Shown: positions 1 through 6,120 of the stretch, piece after piece | Layout of the letters: the number at the start of each line of letters is the position of its first letter | How positions within the stretch are numbered: position 1 is the stretch's first letter | Assembly: GCA_903939355.1 (NCBI GenBank) | Contig: CAJAHC010000148.1 | Location: 1 to 6,845 of the forward strand | Source of the DNA: an uncultured Methylococcaceae bacterium | GTDB lineage: Bacteria > Pseudomonadota > Gammaproteobacteria > Methylococcales > Methylomonadaceae | Direction of reading: 5' to 3' | DNA length: 6,845 nt | The notes under the pieces: generated by a model | The model's input: only the letters and a program-made list of their open reading frames with translations | What the model was told of the DNA's origin: nothing | The model's database searches: none | Made by a program: the position numbers and the translations under genes

Positions 1-348
1 ACCAATAGACAAACAAATCTTGGGTAACTGCGTGGTTTTACCGGAACCCGTTTCACCGCAAACTATTACCACCTGATGTTCTTGTATCAGCTTAGCGATT
101 TCATCTTTTTTACCGGTAACCGGTAAGTCGGGAAAATTCAGAGAAGGAATGCTGGCGAAGCGCTGGTTTCGAGTTGCGACAGATTTCTCAATACGACTGA
201 CTAACGCATTAACTTGATCTATCGAGTTTTTGCCTTTCTGACATTCACTCCGGACTCGATCCAACTGCCGCTTTAAAACATGTCTGTCTTGATTGAGACA
301 AAGCGGAAGTTGTTTAGTTAATTGTTTAACAAGATCAGGATAGGACAT
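1..348 (-). CDS. hrpA: ATP-dependent RNA helicase HrpA, N-terminal part (runs off left edge)
   Basis: This is the first 116 codons of a DEAH-box RNA helicase; the rest lies beyond base 1 and the frame is open to the edge. The N-terminal ~75 residues are basic and helical, as in HrpA. Residues 92-110 carry the first helicase strand and the Walker A motif (VVIVCGETGSGKTTQLPK), which couples ATP hydrolysis to RNA unwinding; GETGSGKTTQLPK is the HrpA-type form. HrpA is a large (about 1300 residue) cytoplasmic helicase linked to mRNA processing and ribosome rescue. The ATG at 348-346 is chosen because it gives the usual HrpA N-terminus (MSYPDLVKQL); there is no clear Shine-Dalgarno before it. It follows the Hsp70 gene on the same strand after 201 bases, so it is probably transcribed separately. 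Other DEAH helicases (HrpB) fit less well because HrpB lacks this N-terminal extension. Confidence 0.9.
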   Translation of the reverse strand, partial: MSYPDLVKQLTKQLPLCLNQDRHVLKRQLDRVRSECQKGKNSIDQVNALVSRIEKSVATRNQRFASIPSLNFPDLPVTGKKDEIAKLIQEHQVVIVCGETGSGKTTQLPKICLSIG

Positions 349-374
349 CAAAACAGTGGGGTAAAATAAAAAAT

Positions 375-380
375 ATTATA
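375..380 (-). promoter_or_regulatory. Possible -10 box for hrpA
   Basis: A perfect TATAAT lies on the minus strand, 27 bases before the hrpA ATG. No good -35 hexamer stands 16-18 bases upstream (that position reads ATACCC at a 17-base spacing), and there is no extended TG. In AT-rich DNA this could be chance. Confidence 0.3.
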
Positions 381-480
381 CGTTAGCTTGCAAGGATGGG
401 TATGGCTCAATATAACTCATTAGAGCAAAATAATGACTTGTAAGGCTTTGGTTTGTAGCAATTTAAACAGCATTAGAAAT

Positions 481-493
481 ACCCTAAAAGGGT
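481..493 (-). terminator. Weak hairpin in the gap between Hsp70 and hrpA
   Basis: ACCCT-AAA-AGGGT forms a 5-bp stem with a 3-base loop, 57 bases past the Hsp70 stop. On the minus strand it is followed by ATTTCTAAT, only a poor U tract. It is the best terminator candidate in the 349-549 gap, where I see no gene, but the support is weak. Confidence 0.2.
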
Positions 494-549
494 GTCAATA
501 AGATTTCATCCTTTTTACGTTCGTTTTGTGAACACGTACACTTATAAAA

Positions 550-2466
550 CTATTCCCCTGCCCTGACGTCAAACTCAATCTTCCAGCGACTGCTATCTTT
601 TTGGGAAACTGCTTGAAGCTCGAGTGTGCCGACTTCGGTTACTGCTGCACACAAATGTACAGGTACGATTTCACCAGATCTACGACCTTCCTCTGGCAAG
701 GTAATATCCAGTTCATCTAGCTCAGCTAACTCTTCATCCGTCCAGTAATCCAAACGAGTACCTACCTTATCCTCCCGACGGATTGTAGATGCAAAGAAAC
801 GAAAACGTACCGGCTCGCCAACAACTAAACCAAATTCATCGTTCGGCAATTCTTCGGATGTTCCTTCTTCCATACCAAATGGTGCAATACACAAAGCAAC
901 AATATCTGGAGCCAGACCTGGCACAGCAGGCATCGCACTTTCTATACCGACATAATAAGCTGCGGCGGTACCGCCTTTAATACGAACTCCTTTACCTTTA
1001 CGCACAAAACCAAAATAAGCGGCACCTCTCGCAACTGCCAAATCAAGATCAGGGTCGGATAACAAGCGTGCTTTAGGTACTTGTTCGGCAACCAACCATG
1101 AATTTAACACCTCCATTAGGCGATCAGCCAGTGTATTGGCTTTTAATACACCACCATTTAACAGCACTGCAGTAGGGTGTAAAAAGGTAGCATGTTCTGG
1201 CAGGTTAATATCTTTAAGTTCGTCAGTGGCATTTTGCTGTTTAGCCAGAAAAGCCGCTAAATGCCGAGAAATTGCAGCATCCTGAGCATAAGGTAAACCG
1301 CTAGCACGTAAGCCTGTTCGAGTAGGATTTACTGGTCTTTCAGTAATAGCTACTTTAGGAAAGAACCCCTCAACCAAAACATTAATGACTTCTTCTCGTG
1401 TTAATTCAGTACGAAGATTACCAGACATTAAAGACGAACCGCGACTAGCAACTACAATAGGGATATCATCAATTATAAAGTTATTGAAGATTTTTTCCTT
1501 AGCGTCTCGGCAACTATGCGTTAATGCCTGTAACTGCCAAGGTTCTATACGTTTTCCCTCTTTTTCCAATTTAGCTTTAACGGTATAAGCTAATGCCAGA
1601 TCCATATTATCACCACCCAGTAAAATATGATCCCCAACAGCAACTCTGGTGAGCTCGAGATTACCCCCTTTTTCTGTTACCGCTATCAATGATAAATCAG
1701 TTGTTCCACCACCGACATCAATAACCAAAATAATATCACCGCAATTGACTTGTGTACGCCAGTTACTCTGGTGTTTTTCAATCCAACTATATAAAGCAGC
1801 TTGAGGCTCTTCCAATAAAATTGCCTGCTCTAATCCAACCAGACGAGCAGCTTCTATTGTCAACTCACGAGCTGCCGGATCAAATGACGCCGGCACCGTA
1901 ATGACCAAATCCTGCTTATTCAATGGTGATTCAGGATGTAAGTTTTGCCATGCATCTCGAATATGTTGAAGATAGGCTGTAGTCGCTTGAAAAGGAGAAA
2001 TACGTTCAACTTCTTCAGGAGCATTTACAGGTAATATCGGCGCTTTACAATCTACGCCTGCATGACATAACCAGCTTTTGGCACTCGATACTAATCGAAT
2101 TGGAGTTTTACTGCCTAAATTACGGGCTATTTCACCCACCAAGTAATCAGGTTTCATGGTCCAAGGCAATGAGGTTGATCCAACAGTCAGTTCGGCTTGA
2201 TGTGCTTGATACAAAAATGATGGTAACTGAAAGCTATCTTCTACTACACCTGGCAATGTCAACTGAGGTATGGCCATAACTTGCTGTGGAAATTCACCAT
2301 CACCACTTTCTGCAAGCTCTACGTATGAAACAACACAATGTGTCGTACCCAAGTCAATACCTACTGAAAAGCTCTTAGGAGCTATCAAGGATTTATCATG
2401 ACCTGATTCTTCTAAATTTGATTCAAGAGAAGCTTCTGAAACGGATAATATTTGAGAGTCAGTCAT
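550..2466 (-). CDS. Divergent Hsp70-family chaperone paired with DUF2760
   Basis: This is a 638-residue Hsp70/actin-fold ATPase, clearly not DnaK. ATPase landmarks are in order: phosphate-1 loop VGIDLGTTHC (35-44), VPASFD (191-196), EEPQAALY (219-226), phosphate-2 loop IDVGGGTTD (249-257), GGDNMD (284-289), adenosine motif LLNGGV (435-440) and GAAYFG (481-486). The remaining ~150 residues look like beta-rich substrate-binding sequence ending in WKIEFDVRAGE. I see no helical lid and no DnaK-type acidic tail, so substrate handling probably differs from DnaK. The first 30 residues are polar and likely disordered. The frame continues upstream to a TTG at 2571, but I chose the ATG at 2466-2464: the extra 35 residues look non-coding (rich in W, F, H) and overlap a more plausible small ORF in another frame. 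No Shine-Dalgarno precedes this ATG, so expression probably depends on translational coupling to that ORF. The family's substrates are unknown to me. Confidence 0.92.
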   Translation of the reverse strand: MTDSQILSVSEASLESNLEESGHDKSLIAPKSFSVGIDLGTTHCVVSYVELAESGDGEFPQQVMAIPQLTLPGVVEDSFQLPSFLYQAHQAELTVGSTSLPWTMKPDYLVGEIARNLGSKTPIRLVSSAKSWLCHAGVDCKAPILPVNAPEEVERISPFQATTAYLQHIRDAWQNLHPESPLNKQDLVITVPASFDPAARELTIEAARLVGLEQAILLEEPQAALYSWIEKHQSNWRTQVNCGDIILVIDVGGGTTDLSLIAVTEKGGNLELTRVAVGDHILLGGDNMDLALAYTVKAKLEKEGKRIEPWQLQALTHSCRDAKEKIFNNFIIDDIPIVVASRGSSLMSGNLRTELTREEVINVLVEGFFPKVAITERPVNPTRTGLRASGLPYAQDAAISRHLAAFLAKQQNATDELKDINLPEHATFLHPTAVLLNGGVLKANTLADRLMEVLNSWLVAEQVPKARLLSDPDLDLAVARGAAYFGFVRKGKGVRIKGGTAAAYYVGIESAMPAVPGLAPDIVALCIAPFGMEEGTSEELPNDEFGLVVGEPVRFRFFASTIRREDKVGTRLDYWTDEELAELDELDITLPEEGRRSGEIVPVHLCAAVTEVGTLELQAVSQKDSSRWKIEFDVRAGE

Positions 2467-2581
2467 TGGTATCGTATTTTTTAAGTGCCTCAATATAAGC
2501 CAGAACATTCTCTGATGGAGACTGGTTTTGAATAGATTTTTGGTTCCTGTCCATCCTTTTACTTTCGTCAAACAAACTCAT
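2459..2581 (-). CDS. Overlapping 40-residue micro-ORF between DUF2760 and Hsp70
   Basis: This is an ORF of 40 residues, starting MSLFDESKRM and ending EALKKYDTND. Its ATG (2581-2579) shares an ATGA with the DUF2760 stop, and its TGA (2461-2459) overlaps the Hsp70 ATG by 8 bases (ATGACTGA). The product is soluble and polar (rich in S, N, Q, K, D, E), with a probable short helix around residues 24-36 (ENVLAYIEALKKY). It has no cysteine, no tryptophan and no membrane segment. A partial Shine-Dalgarno (GAAG/TTGAG) lies just before its start, whereas the Hsp70 ATG has none, so ribosomes finishing this ORF may reinitiate on Hsp70. I recognise no family. Alternatives: a leader whose only role is coupling; or the true Hsp70 N-terminus separated by a frameshift, natural or from sequencing. 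The two frames differ by one base and a single indel would fuse them. Confidence 0.55.
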   Translation of the reverse strand: MSLFDESKRMDRNQKSIQNQSPSENVLAYIEALKKYDTND

Positions 2582-3237
2582 AACTCAACTTCAGCCGCAG
2601 CAATAATTTTAGCATTATGACCTTGAGTTAATTTAGCCAGTCTGACATCAGTTACCTGCCAACCTCTGTGCAATAGGGTTCCTTTGAAAGGCGCTGAACC
2701 CACAACATTACCAGTCAATCTTACTGCTGAAGCATCAAAACCTTGTGGAAGTGCGATTTCTGCGCCCTCTTCCTCGCTACGAATAGCTCCCAAGCTAAAG
2801 TGTTCATTAATAGTTTTATTACACCCTTCATGAACTACTCGAGCTGCGACACCTACATCCGCATCACTGTAACTAGAAATATCTTCTTTAATGAAATCAA
2901 TAAAACGCGCATCTTTTTGTAGCAAAGCCAATAATTGCAAAGCTGCATCAGGTGTGGATTCTTTTAATATTACTGGTTCAGGTACAGGAGCATAAACAAG
3001 CTTTTCAACTTCGACAATTTTCTCCACGATTTTTACAACAGGTTCGGGAACCTGAGTGGCTTGCTGAATGCTGTGTGCCTTAGGTCTATTTTTACAACGT
3101 ACCAAGCTGACAACCATAGCCAGTAGCAAAGCAATAAGAATCAGGGATAATAAAACAACTGTGCTTGCCAGACAGACATGCCATAAATCGAAGGTGGTTG
3201 GTTTTAGTGATAAATCTATTGCATAAGTGGTGTTCAT
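2578..3237 (-). CDS. Membrane-anchored DUF2760 protein
   Basis: This 219-residue protein has one strong transmembrane segment (about 22-46) followed by RCKNRPK, placing the C-terminal domain in the cytoplasm by the positive-inside rule. Residues 60-92 are a linker rich in V, E, P and K (VVKIVEKIVEVEKLVY flanked by two PEPV copies). Residues 97-219 match my recollection of DUF2760: ALQLLALLQ, RFIDFIKEDI, YSDADVGVAARVVHEGC, RLTGNVVG, the APFKGTLLHRGW stretch, and the AEVEL ending. The ATG at 3237 has AAAGG eight bases upstream. It lies 27 bases after the secreted-protein gene and its stop overlaps the next ORF, so it belongs to one operon with Hsp70. DUF2760 has no established biochemical role that I know of. 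Its constant pairing with Hsp70-like genes suggests a membrane adaptor or co-chaperone; that is inference. The TM anchor ahead of the domain would hold the chaperone at the inner membrane. Confidence 0.85.
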   Translation of the reverse strand: MNTTYAIDLSLKPTTFDLWHVCLASTVVLLSLILIALLLAMVVSLVRCKNRPKAHSIQQATQVPEPVVKIVEKIVEVEKLVYAPVPEPVILKESTPDAALQLLALLQKDARFIDFIKEDISSYSDADVGVAARVVHEGCNKTINEHFSLGAIRSEEEGAEIALPQGFDASAVRLTGNVVGSAPFKGTLLHRGWQVTDVRLAKLTQGHNAKIIAAAEVEL

Positions 3238-3264
3238 TAAGTAAACCTTTGTTGATTATTATTT

Positions 3265-3642
3265 TTAATTGCCCGCTTTACGCGTCGCTTCAGAAAACAT
3301 CATGCCTTGCAATGCTTCACGAGTGGTTTGCATGCGCATTTGTTTTAAATGTCGATCAGCAATCACTCCAGGTACTTTTGCATCGGTATAGATTTCACGC
3401 ATTTTTGCCAAACCAGACTCACATTGTTTCATAATAGCGTCAGTTGCTTTGCGGGCATCTTGTACTTGATTAGCTGATTTTTGCATTTCACTGCCAACAC
3501 ATTTTTTATACTCATATTTTGCGGCCTGGATTTTCTCAATCGTCGCGTCTGATATTGTTGTGTTGTGCCATTCATTTTTGGCATCATTCGAAAAAACTGC
3601 TTCGGATGAAAGAAGAAGGATTAGGGGAAGAAATTTTTTCAT
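3265..3642 (-). CDS. Small secreted protein of unknown function
   Basis: This is a 125-residue protein with a classic Sec signal peptide: MKK, a hydrophobic core (FLPLILLLSSEAV) and a likely signal peptidase I site after AVFS (residue 18). The mature ~107 residues are highly charged and predicted helical, with two cysteines (C48 and C74, in YKKC and KQC contexts) that could form a disulfide in the periplasm. The pattern of helix, Cys, helix, Cys, then KVPGVIADRHLKQMR has the look of a conserved small periplasmic protein, but I do not recognise a named family. The ATG at 3642 is preferred over an upstream in-frame ATG at 3687 because AGGA stands seven bases before it and because it begins the signal peptide. 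It lies 27 bases before the DUF2760 gene on the same strand, which suggests it is the first gene of the Hsp70 operon. Confidence 0.8.
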   Translation of the reverse strand: MKKFLPLILLLSSEAVFSNDAKNEWHNTTISDATIEKIQAAKYEYKKCVGSEMQKSANQVQDARKATDAIMKQCESGLAKMREIYTDAKVPGVIADRHLKQMRMQTTREALQGMMFSEATRKAGN

Positions 3643-3736
3643 GATGTTCCTACAAATAATTAGTCGGGTTTTATTTTTACTTAACATACCAATTGCTTAA
3701 ATTTAAACCATTTAGAAAGTGGGTGTTAAAAGTTCG

Positions 3737-3786
3737 AACTATTTAGCCTAAAATGTTGCCAAGCAAATTTTATCGTATAAATAGTT
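3737..3786 (-). repeat. 50-base imperfect hairpin over the htpX stop, possible terminator
   Basis: A nested inverted repeat has three stem blocks: AACTATTTA/TAAATAGTT (3737-3745 with 3778-3786), TAAAAT/ATTTTA (3749-3754 with 3767-3772) and TTGC/GCAA (3756-3759 with 3763-3766). The loop is CAA; one base is bulged, and an asymmetric internal loop (GCC against TCGTA) separates the outer blocks. The outer arm includes two bases of the htpX stop codon (3787-3785). On the htpX transcript it is followed by CGAACTTTTAAC, a weak U tract, so it may terminate or protect the htpX mRNA before the next operon. The stems are mostly A-T, so termination strength is doubtful. Confidence 0.5.
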
Positions 3787-4660
3787 AATGGCTGTCTTGT
3801 AACGCAGCAATACGCTCTTCCAAAGGTGGATGACTCATAAATAATCGATTGATACCGCCCCCATTAAACCCAAAAGCCGCTAATTGTCCTGGCAAATCTT
3901 CAGCCTCCTGACCACGTTGCAAGGCCCGCAACGCATTTATCATTTTTTGCTTGCCTGCCAGCTTTGCTCCACCCGCATCTGCCTTAAACTCCCTATAACG
4001 AGAAAACCACATAACCAACATTGAAGCCAAAAATCCTAAAGCAATTTGAGCAATCATTTGAGTAATATAATAAGCAGGGCCATAACCTCGTTCAGTTTTA
4101 AAAACTACGCGATCTACAAAGTGCCCAATGATGGTTGCGAAAAAGAACACAAAAGTATTTACCACGCCTTGCATTAAAGCCATAGTAACCATATCCCCAT
4201 TGGCAACATGAGTCATTTCATGACCCACCACAGCTTCCACTTCGTCGGTATTCATATTTTGTAATAATCCTGTACTCACGGCTACCAACGCACTGTTTTT
4301 ATTCATACCGGTAGCAAATGCATTGGCTTCCGTAGCTTGGAAAATACCCACTTCAGGCATATCGATTCCTTCCAAATGCGCCTGCTTGGCCACAATATCC
4401 AGCAACCATTGTTCTGTTTGGTTTTTAGGTTGATCAATAACATGTACGCCCATGGCACGTTTGGCAGACCATTTGGACATTGCCAAAGAAATAACTGAAC
4501 CTGTCATACCAATAATGCCTGACATAACTAACAAAGCATTTAAATTAAGATTAATACCCTGAGCATCCAAAGTGCTACTTAAACCTAAGACATTAAAAAT
4601 AATACTAACAACGATCATTATGGCAATATTGGTCGCTAAAAAAAGAAAAATTCGCATCAT
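3785..4660 (-). CDS. htpX: HtpX inner-membrane zinc metalloprotease (M48B)
   Basis: HtpX degrades damaged or misfolded inner-membrane proteins, working with FtsH in membrane quality control. The 291 residues match the usual length (about 290). Two N-terminal transmembrane segments (about 3-25 and 41-60) precede the catalytic domain. The zinc site is HEMTH (147-151), with the third ligand expected at E224 in RYREFKADAGGAKLAG; EANAFATGMN (111-120) and the C-terminal LFMSHPPLEERIAAL (273-287) are family hallmarks. Further hydrophobic segments lie at about 158-180 and 200-220. The start MMRIFLFLATNIAI is the typical HtpX N-terminus, with GGAG seven bases before the ATG. Nothing is missing, so it should be active. 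It is divergent from nudF. Upstream lies both a sigma-70-like and a sigma-32-like promoter, consistent with the heat-shock control known for htpX in E. coli. Confidence 0.97.
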   Translation of the reverse strand: MMRIFLFLATNIAIMIVVSIIFNVLGLSSTLDAQGINLNLNALLVMSGIIGMTGSVISLAMSKWSAKRAMGVHVIDQPKNQTEQWLLDIVAKQAHLEGIDMPEVGIFQATEANAFATGMNKNSALVAVSTGLLQNMNTDEVEAVVGHEMTHVANGDMVTMALMQGVVNTFVFFFATIIGHFVDRVVFKTERGYGPAYYITQMIAQIALGFLASMLVMWFSRYREFKADAGGAKLAGKQKMINALRALQRGQEAEDLPGQLAAFGFNGGGINRLFMSHPPLEERIAALQDSH

Positions 4661-4691
4661 GTGATAGCTCCAGTTAATCTAATATAAAATC

Positions 4692-4719
4692 TTTATAGGT
4701 TATTGAAATAATAAATCAA
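4692..4719 (-). promoter_or_regulatory. Sigma-70-like promoter for htpX
   Basis: On the minus strand, TTGATT (4719-4714) and TATAAA (4697-4692) are 16 bases apart, 31 bases before the htpX ATG. This matches the consensus at 4/6 and 5/6 positions. The stretch is very AT-rich, so chance matches are likely. Confidence 0.4.
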
Positions 4720-4761
4720 TCCCTTCCGCACAATGATAATATAACTCAAAGTACAATAATT

Positions 4762-4787
4762 ATGGGGATTAATAAGCATATTTACAA
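4762..4787 (-). promoter_or_regulatory. Possible sigma-32 heat-shock promoter for htpX
   Basis: On the minus strand, TTGTAA (4787-4782) stands 14 bases before CCCCAT (4767-4762, continuing AAT). The sigma-32 consensus is CTTGAAA, 11-16 bases, CCCCATnT. The C-run is unusual in this AT-rich gap and the spacing is right. The start would lie about 95 bases upstream of htpX, a gene known to be heat-shock induced in E. coli. Confidence 0.4.
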
Positions 4788-4835
4788 TATCGTCACCTTA
4801 CTTAATATCAAGCAACTAATCTTAGTTTGTAGATC

Positions 4836-4864
4836 TTGATACTAAGAATTAAGAGGGTTATATT
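4836..4864 (+). promoter_or_regulatory. Sigma-70 promoter for nudF
   Basis: TTGATA (4836-4841), a 17-base spacer, and TATATT (4859-4864) match the consensus at 5 of 6 bases in each box with ideal spacing. Transcription would start near 4871, giving a short leader of about 18 bases before the nudF ATG. Confidence 0.65.
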
Positions 4865-4888
4865 TGAAAATCCCTGCCGAGAAAAATA

Positions 4889-5488
4889 ATGAGTAAAGAA
4901 TTTAAAATTATCAACAAAGAAATTTTGTATTCGGGGTTTTTTCGTATGGAAAAATACTGTTTACAACATACTTTGTATGCCGGAGGCTGGAGTGCTGCAA
5001 TTAATCGCGAACTATTCGTAAGAGGCAGTTGCGTGGCAGTGCTATTATATGATCCGGAGCGAGATAAAGTAGTACTAATCGAACAATTTCGAGCTGGCGC
5101 CATATTACAACCAGATAGAGCTTGGCTAGTAGAAATTGTCGCAGGTGCAATTGAAGAAGGTGAAACAGCCATAGAAGTTGCTTATAGAGAATCAATCGAA
5201 GAAGCTGGTTGTGAAATCCAAGAATTAATAGTTATTAATGAATTTTATACTACGCCAGGGGGCGCTTCTGAGCGGATCACTCTATTTTGTGGAAAAATAG
5301 ATAGCACACAAGTTGGAGGTATTCATGGATTGGATCACGAAGATGAAGATATATGGGTGCGTAGCGTTGATTTTGATGAAGCCTATCGGATGGTTGAAAG
5401 TAACGAAATAGAGTCTGCCATACCAATCATCGCCATTCAATGGCTAGCATTGAATAAAGAAAAAATCAGACAAAAATGGTTGTTATAA
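4889..5488 (+). CDS. nudF: ADP-ribose diphosphatase, Nudix family
   Basis: This enzyme hydrolyses ADP-ribose (and related ADP-sugars) to AMP and ribose 5-phosphate, removing a reactive metabolite in the cytoplasm. The protein has 199 residues, close to E. coli NudF (209). The Nudix box spans residues 86-108: GAIEEGE at its start and REsIEEAGC at its end, with the metal-binding glutamates E101, E104 and E105. A proline in TPGGASE (P123) lies 16 residues past the box glycine G107, the position that marks ADP-ribose-specific Nudix enzymes. The N-terminal part (GFFRMEKYCLQHTLYAGGWS and REL near 40) matches the NudF dimerisation region. The ATG at 4889 has GAGA six bases upstream. It is the first plus-strand gene after the divergent region and probably shares a transcript with the lipoprotein gene 18 bases downstream. 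A longer-range role for this pairing is not evident. Confidence 0.92.
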   Translation: MSKEFKIINKEILYSGFFRMEKYCLQHTLYAGGWSAAINRELFVRGSCVAVLLYDPERDKVVLIEQFRAGAILQPDRAWLVEIVAGAIEEGETAIEVAYRESIEEAGCEIQELIVINEFYTTPGGASERITLFCGKIDSTQVGGIHGLDHEDEDIWVRSVDFDEAYRMVESNEIESAIPIIAIQWLALNKEKIRQKWLL

Positions 5489-5506
5489 GTTTACTTTAAT
5501 AGGCTT

Positions 5507-5983
5507 ATGAAAGTATTAATACAAAACTTTTTTATTAGATTACTTTTACCAATAGTAATTGCTCTCTTTTCAGGTTGCGCCAGCGTTCCTGAAATAAAAA
5601 CTCCTTCTCAAAGCCAGCCTGCATTGGTCTCCTATGCACTAAGTTTGCAAGGAGCGCCTTATCATTATGGTAAAAGTTCACCTGAAGAAGGCTTCGATTG
5701 CAGCGGCTTTGTTAAGCACGTCTTCCAGAAACAAGGAATAACCTTACCACGGACAACAAAAGATATGGCGCTGTACTTATCACCCATCGATAAGTACAAG
5801 ATCCATTCAGGCGACTTGGTTTTTTTCGACACCAATGGAGAGACCTTCTCTCACGTTGGTATTTATATAAATAATGACAGTTTTGTACATGCCCCAAGTC
5901 AACGATCTGGGAAAGTGTTGGTTTCTAATCTTAAAGAGCGCTATTGGCAAAAACACTACACTGGCGCCCGTCGACCTAAATAA
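5507..5983 (+). CDS. NlpC/P60 peptidoglycan endopeptidase lipoprotein (MepS/NlpC-like)
   Basis: This is a 158-residue outer-membrane lipoprotein predicted to cleave peptide bonds in peptidoglycan cross-links or stems. The signal peptide (MKVLIQNFFIRLLLPIVIALFSGC) ends in a lipobox with C24 as the lipidated residue; phenylalanine at -3 is a little unusual. The papain-like NlpC/P60 domain fills residues 38-155. The catalytic residues are C65 in FDCSGFV, H116 in SHVGIYI and H128 in FVHAPS. Their spacing (51 and 12) equals that I recall for E. coli MepS (C68, H119, H131), and ARRP at the C-terminus is also typical. Residues 25-37 are a short polar linker. The ATG has only a close AGG (about 3 bases away), so translation may lean on coupling with nudF, which ends 18 bases earlier. 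MepS and NlpC cannot be told apart from this alone. Confidence 0.9.
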   Translation: MKVLIQNFFIRLLLPIVIALFSGCASVPEIKTPSQSQPALVSYALSLQGAPYHYGKSSPEEGFDCSGFVKHVFQKQGITLPRTTKDMALYLSPIDKYKIHSGDLVFFDTNGETFSHVGIYINNDSFVHAPSQRSGKVLVSNLKERYWQKHYTGARRPK

Positions 5984-6020
5984 TTTTCTCTATACCCTAT
6001 TTAAAAGCCCCCTGCTCTCC

Positions 6021-6067
6021 AAAAATATATTTTTATAACCGACATTTTTAAATTGTTCCCGTATAAT
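6021..6067 (+). promoter_or_regulatory. Promoter with UP-like element for trhO
   Basis: TATAAT (6062-6067) is a perfect -10 box. CCGACA (6039-6044) stands 17 bases before it and matches the -35 consensus at 4 of 6. An AT palindrome, AAAAATATATTTTT (6021-6034), sits just upstream of -35 where an UP element binds RNA polymerase alpha. Start of transcription would be near 6074, about 47 bases before the trhO ATG. Confidence 0.55.
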
Positions 6068-6084
6068 TAACCCTTATTTTTGTC

Positions 6085-6101
6085 CTGGATTTACGTTCCA
6101 G
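6085..6101 (+). other. Leader hairpin of trhO
   Basis: CTGGA-TTTACGT-TCCAG forms a 5-bp stem with a 7-base loop, ending 8 bases before the AGG (6110-6112) that serves as the trhO ribosome binding site. A second, stronger inverted repeat with the same CCTGGA/TCCAGG words lies in the coding region at 6162-6178. Confidence 0.35.
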
Positions 6102-6120
6102 CTTACAATAGGTAAGTCTT

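Noticed and set aside
517..537. Inverted repeat ACGTTC / GAACACGT after Hsp70 as a terminator
   Set aside because: The pairing is imperfect, and on the minus strand it is followed by an A-rich rather than U-rich run.
1385..1588. Plus-strand 67-residue ORF inside Hsp70
   Set aside because: It is antisense to conserved Hsp70 ATPase codons, with no independent support.
2467..2571. N-terminal extension of Hsp70 to a TTG at 2571 (35 more residues) or ATG at 2508
   Set aside because: The extension is rich in W, F and H, has no Hsp70 character, uses poor starts, and overlaps a better ORF in another frame that ends on the Hsp70 ATG.
3643..3687. Longer start of the secreted protein at 3687
   Set aside because: It would place 15 polar residues before the signal peptide; the ATG at 3642 has AGGA at good spacing.
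4858..5195. Minus-strand ORFs of 104 and 64 residues opposite nudF
   Set aside because: They lie antisense inside the clear Nudix gene and show no family features.
6021..6034. AT palindrome as a terminator for the NlpC/P60 gene
   Set aside because: It is only A-T pairs with almost no loop; it is better explained as an UP-like element of the following promoter.
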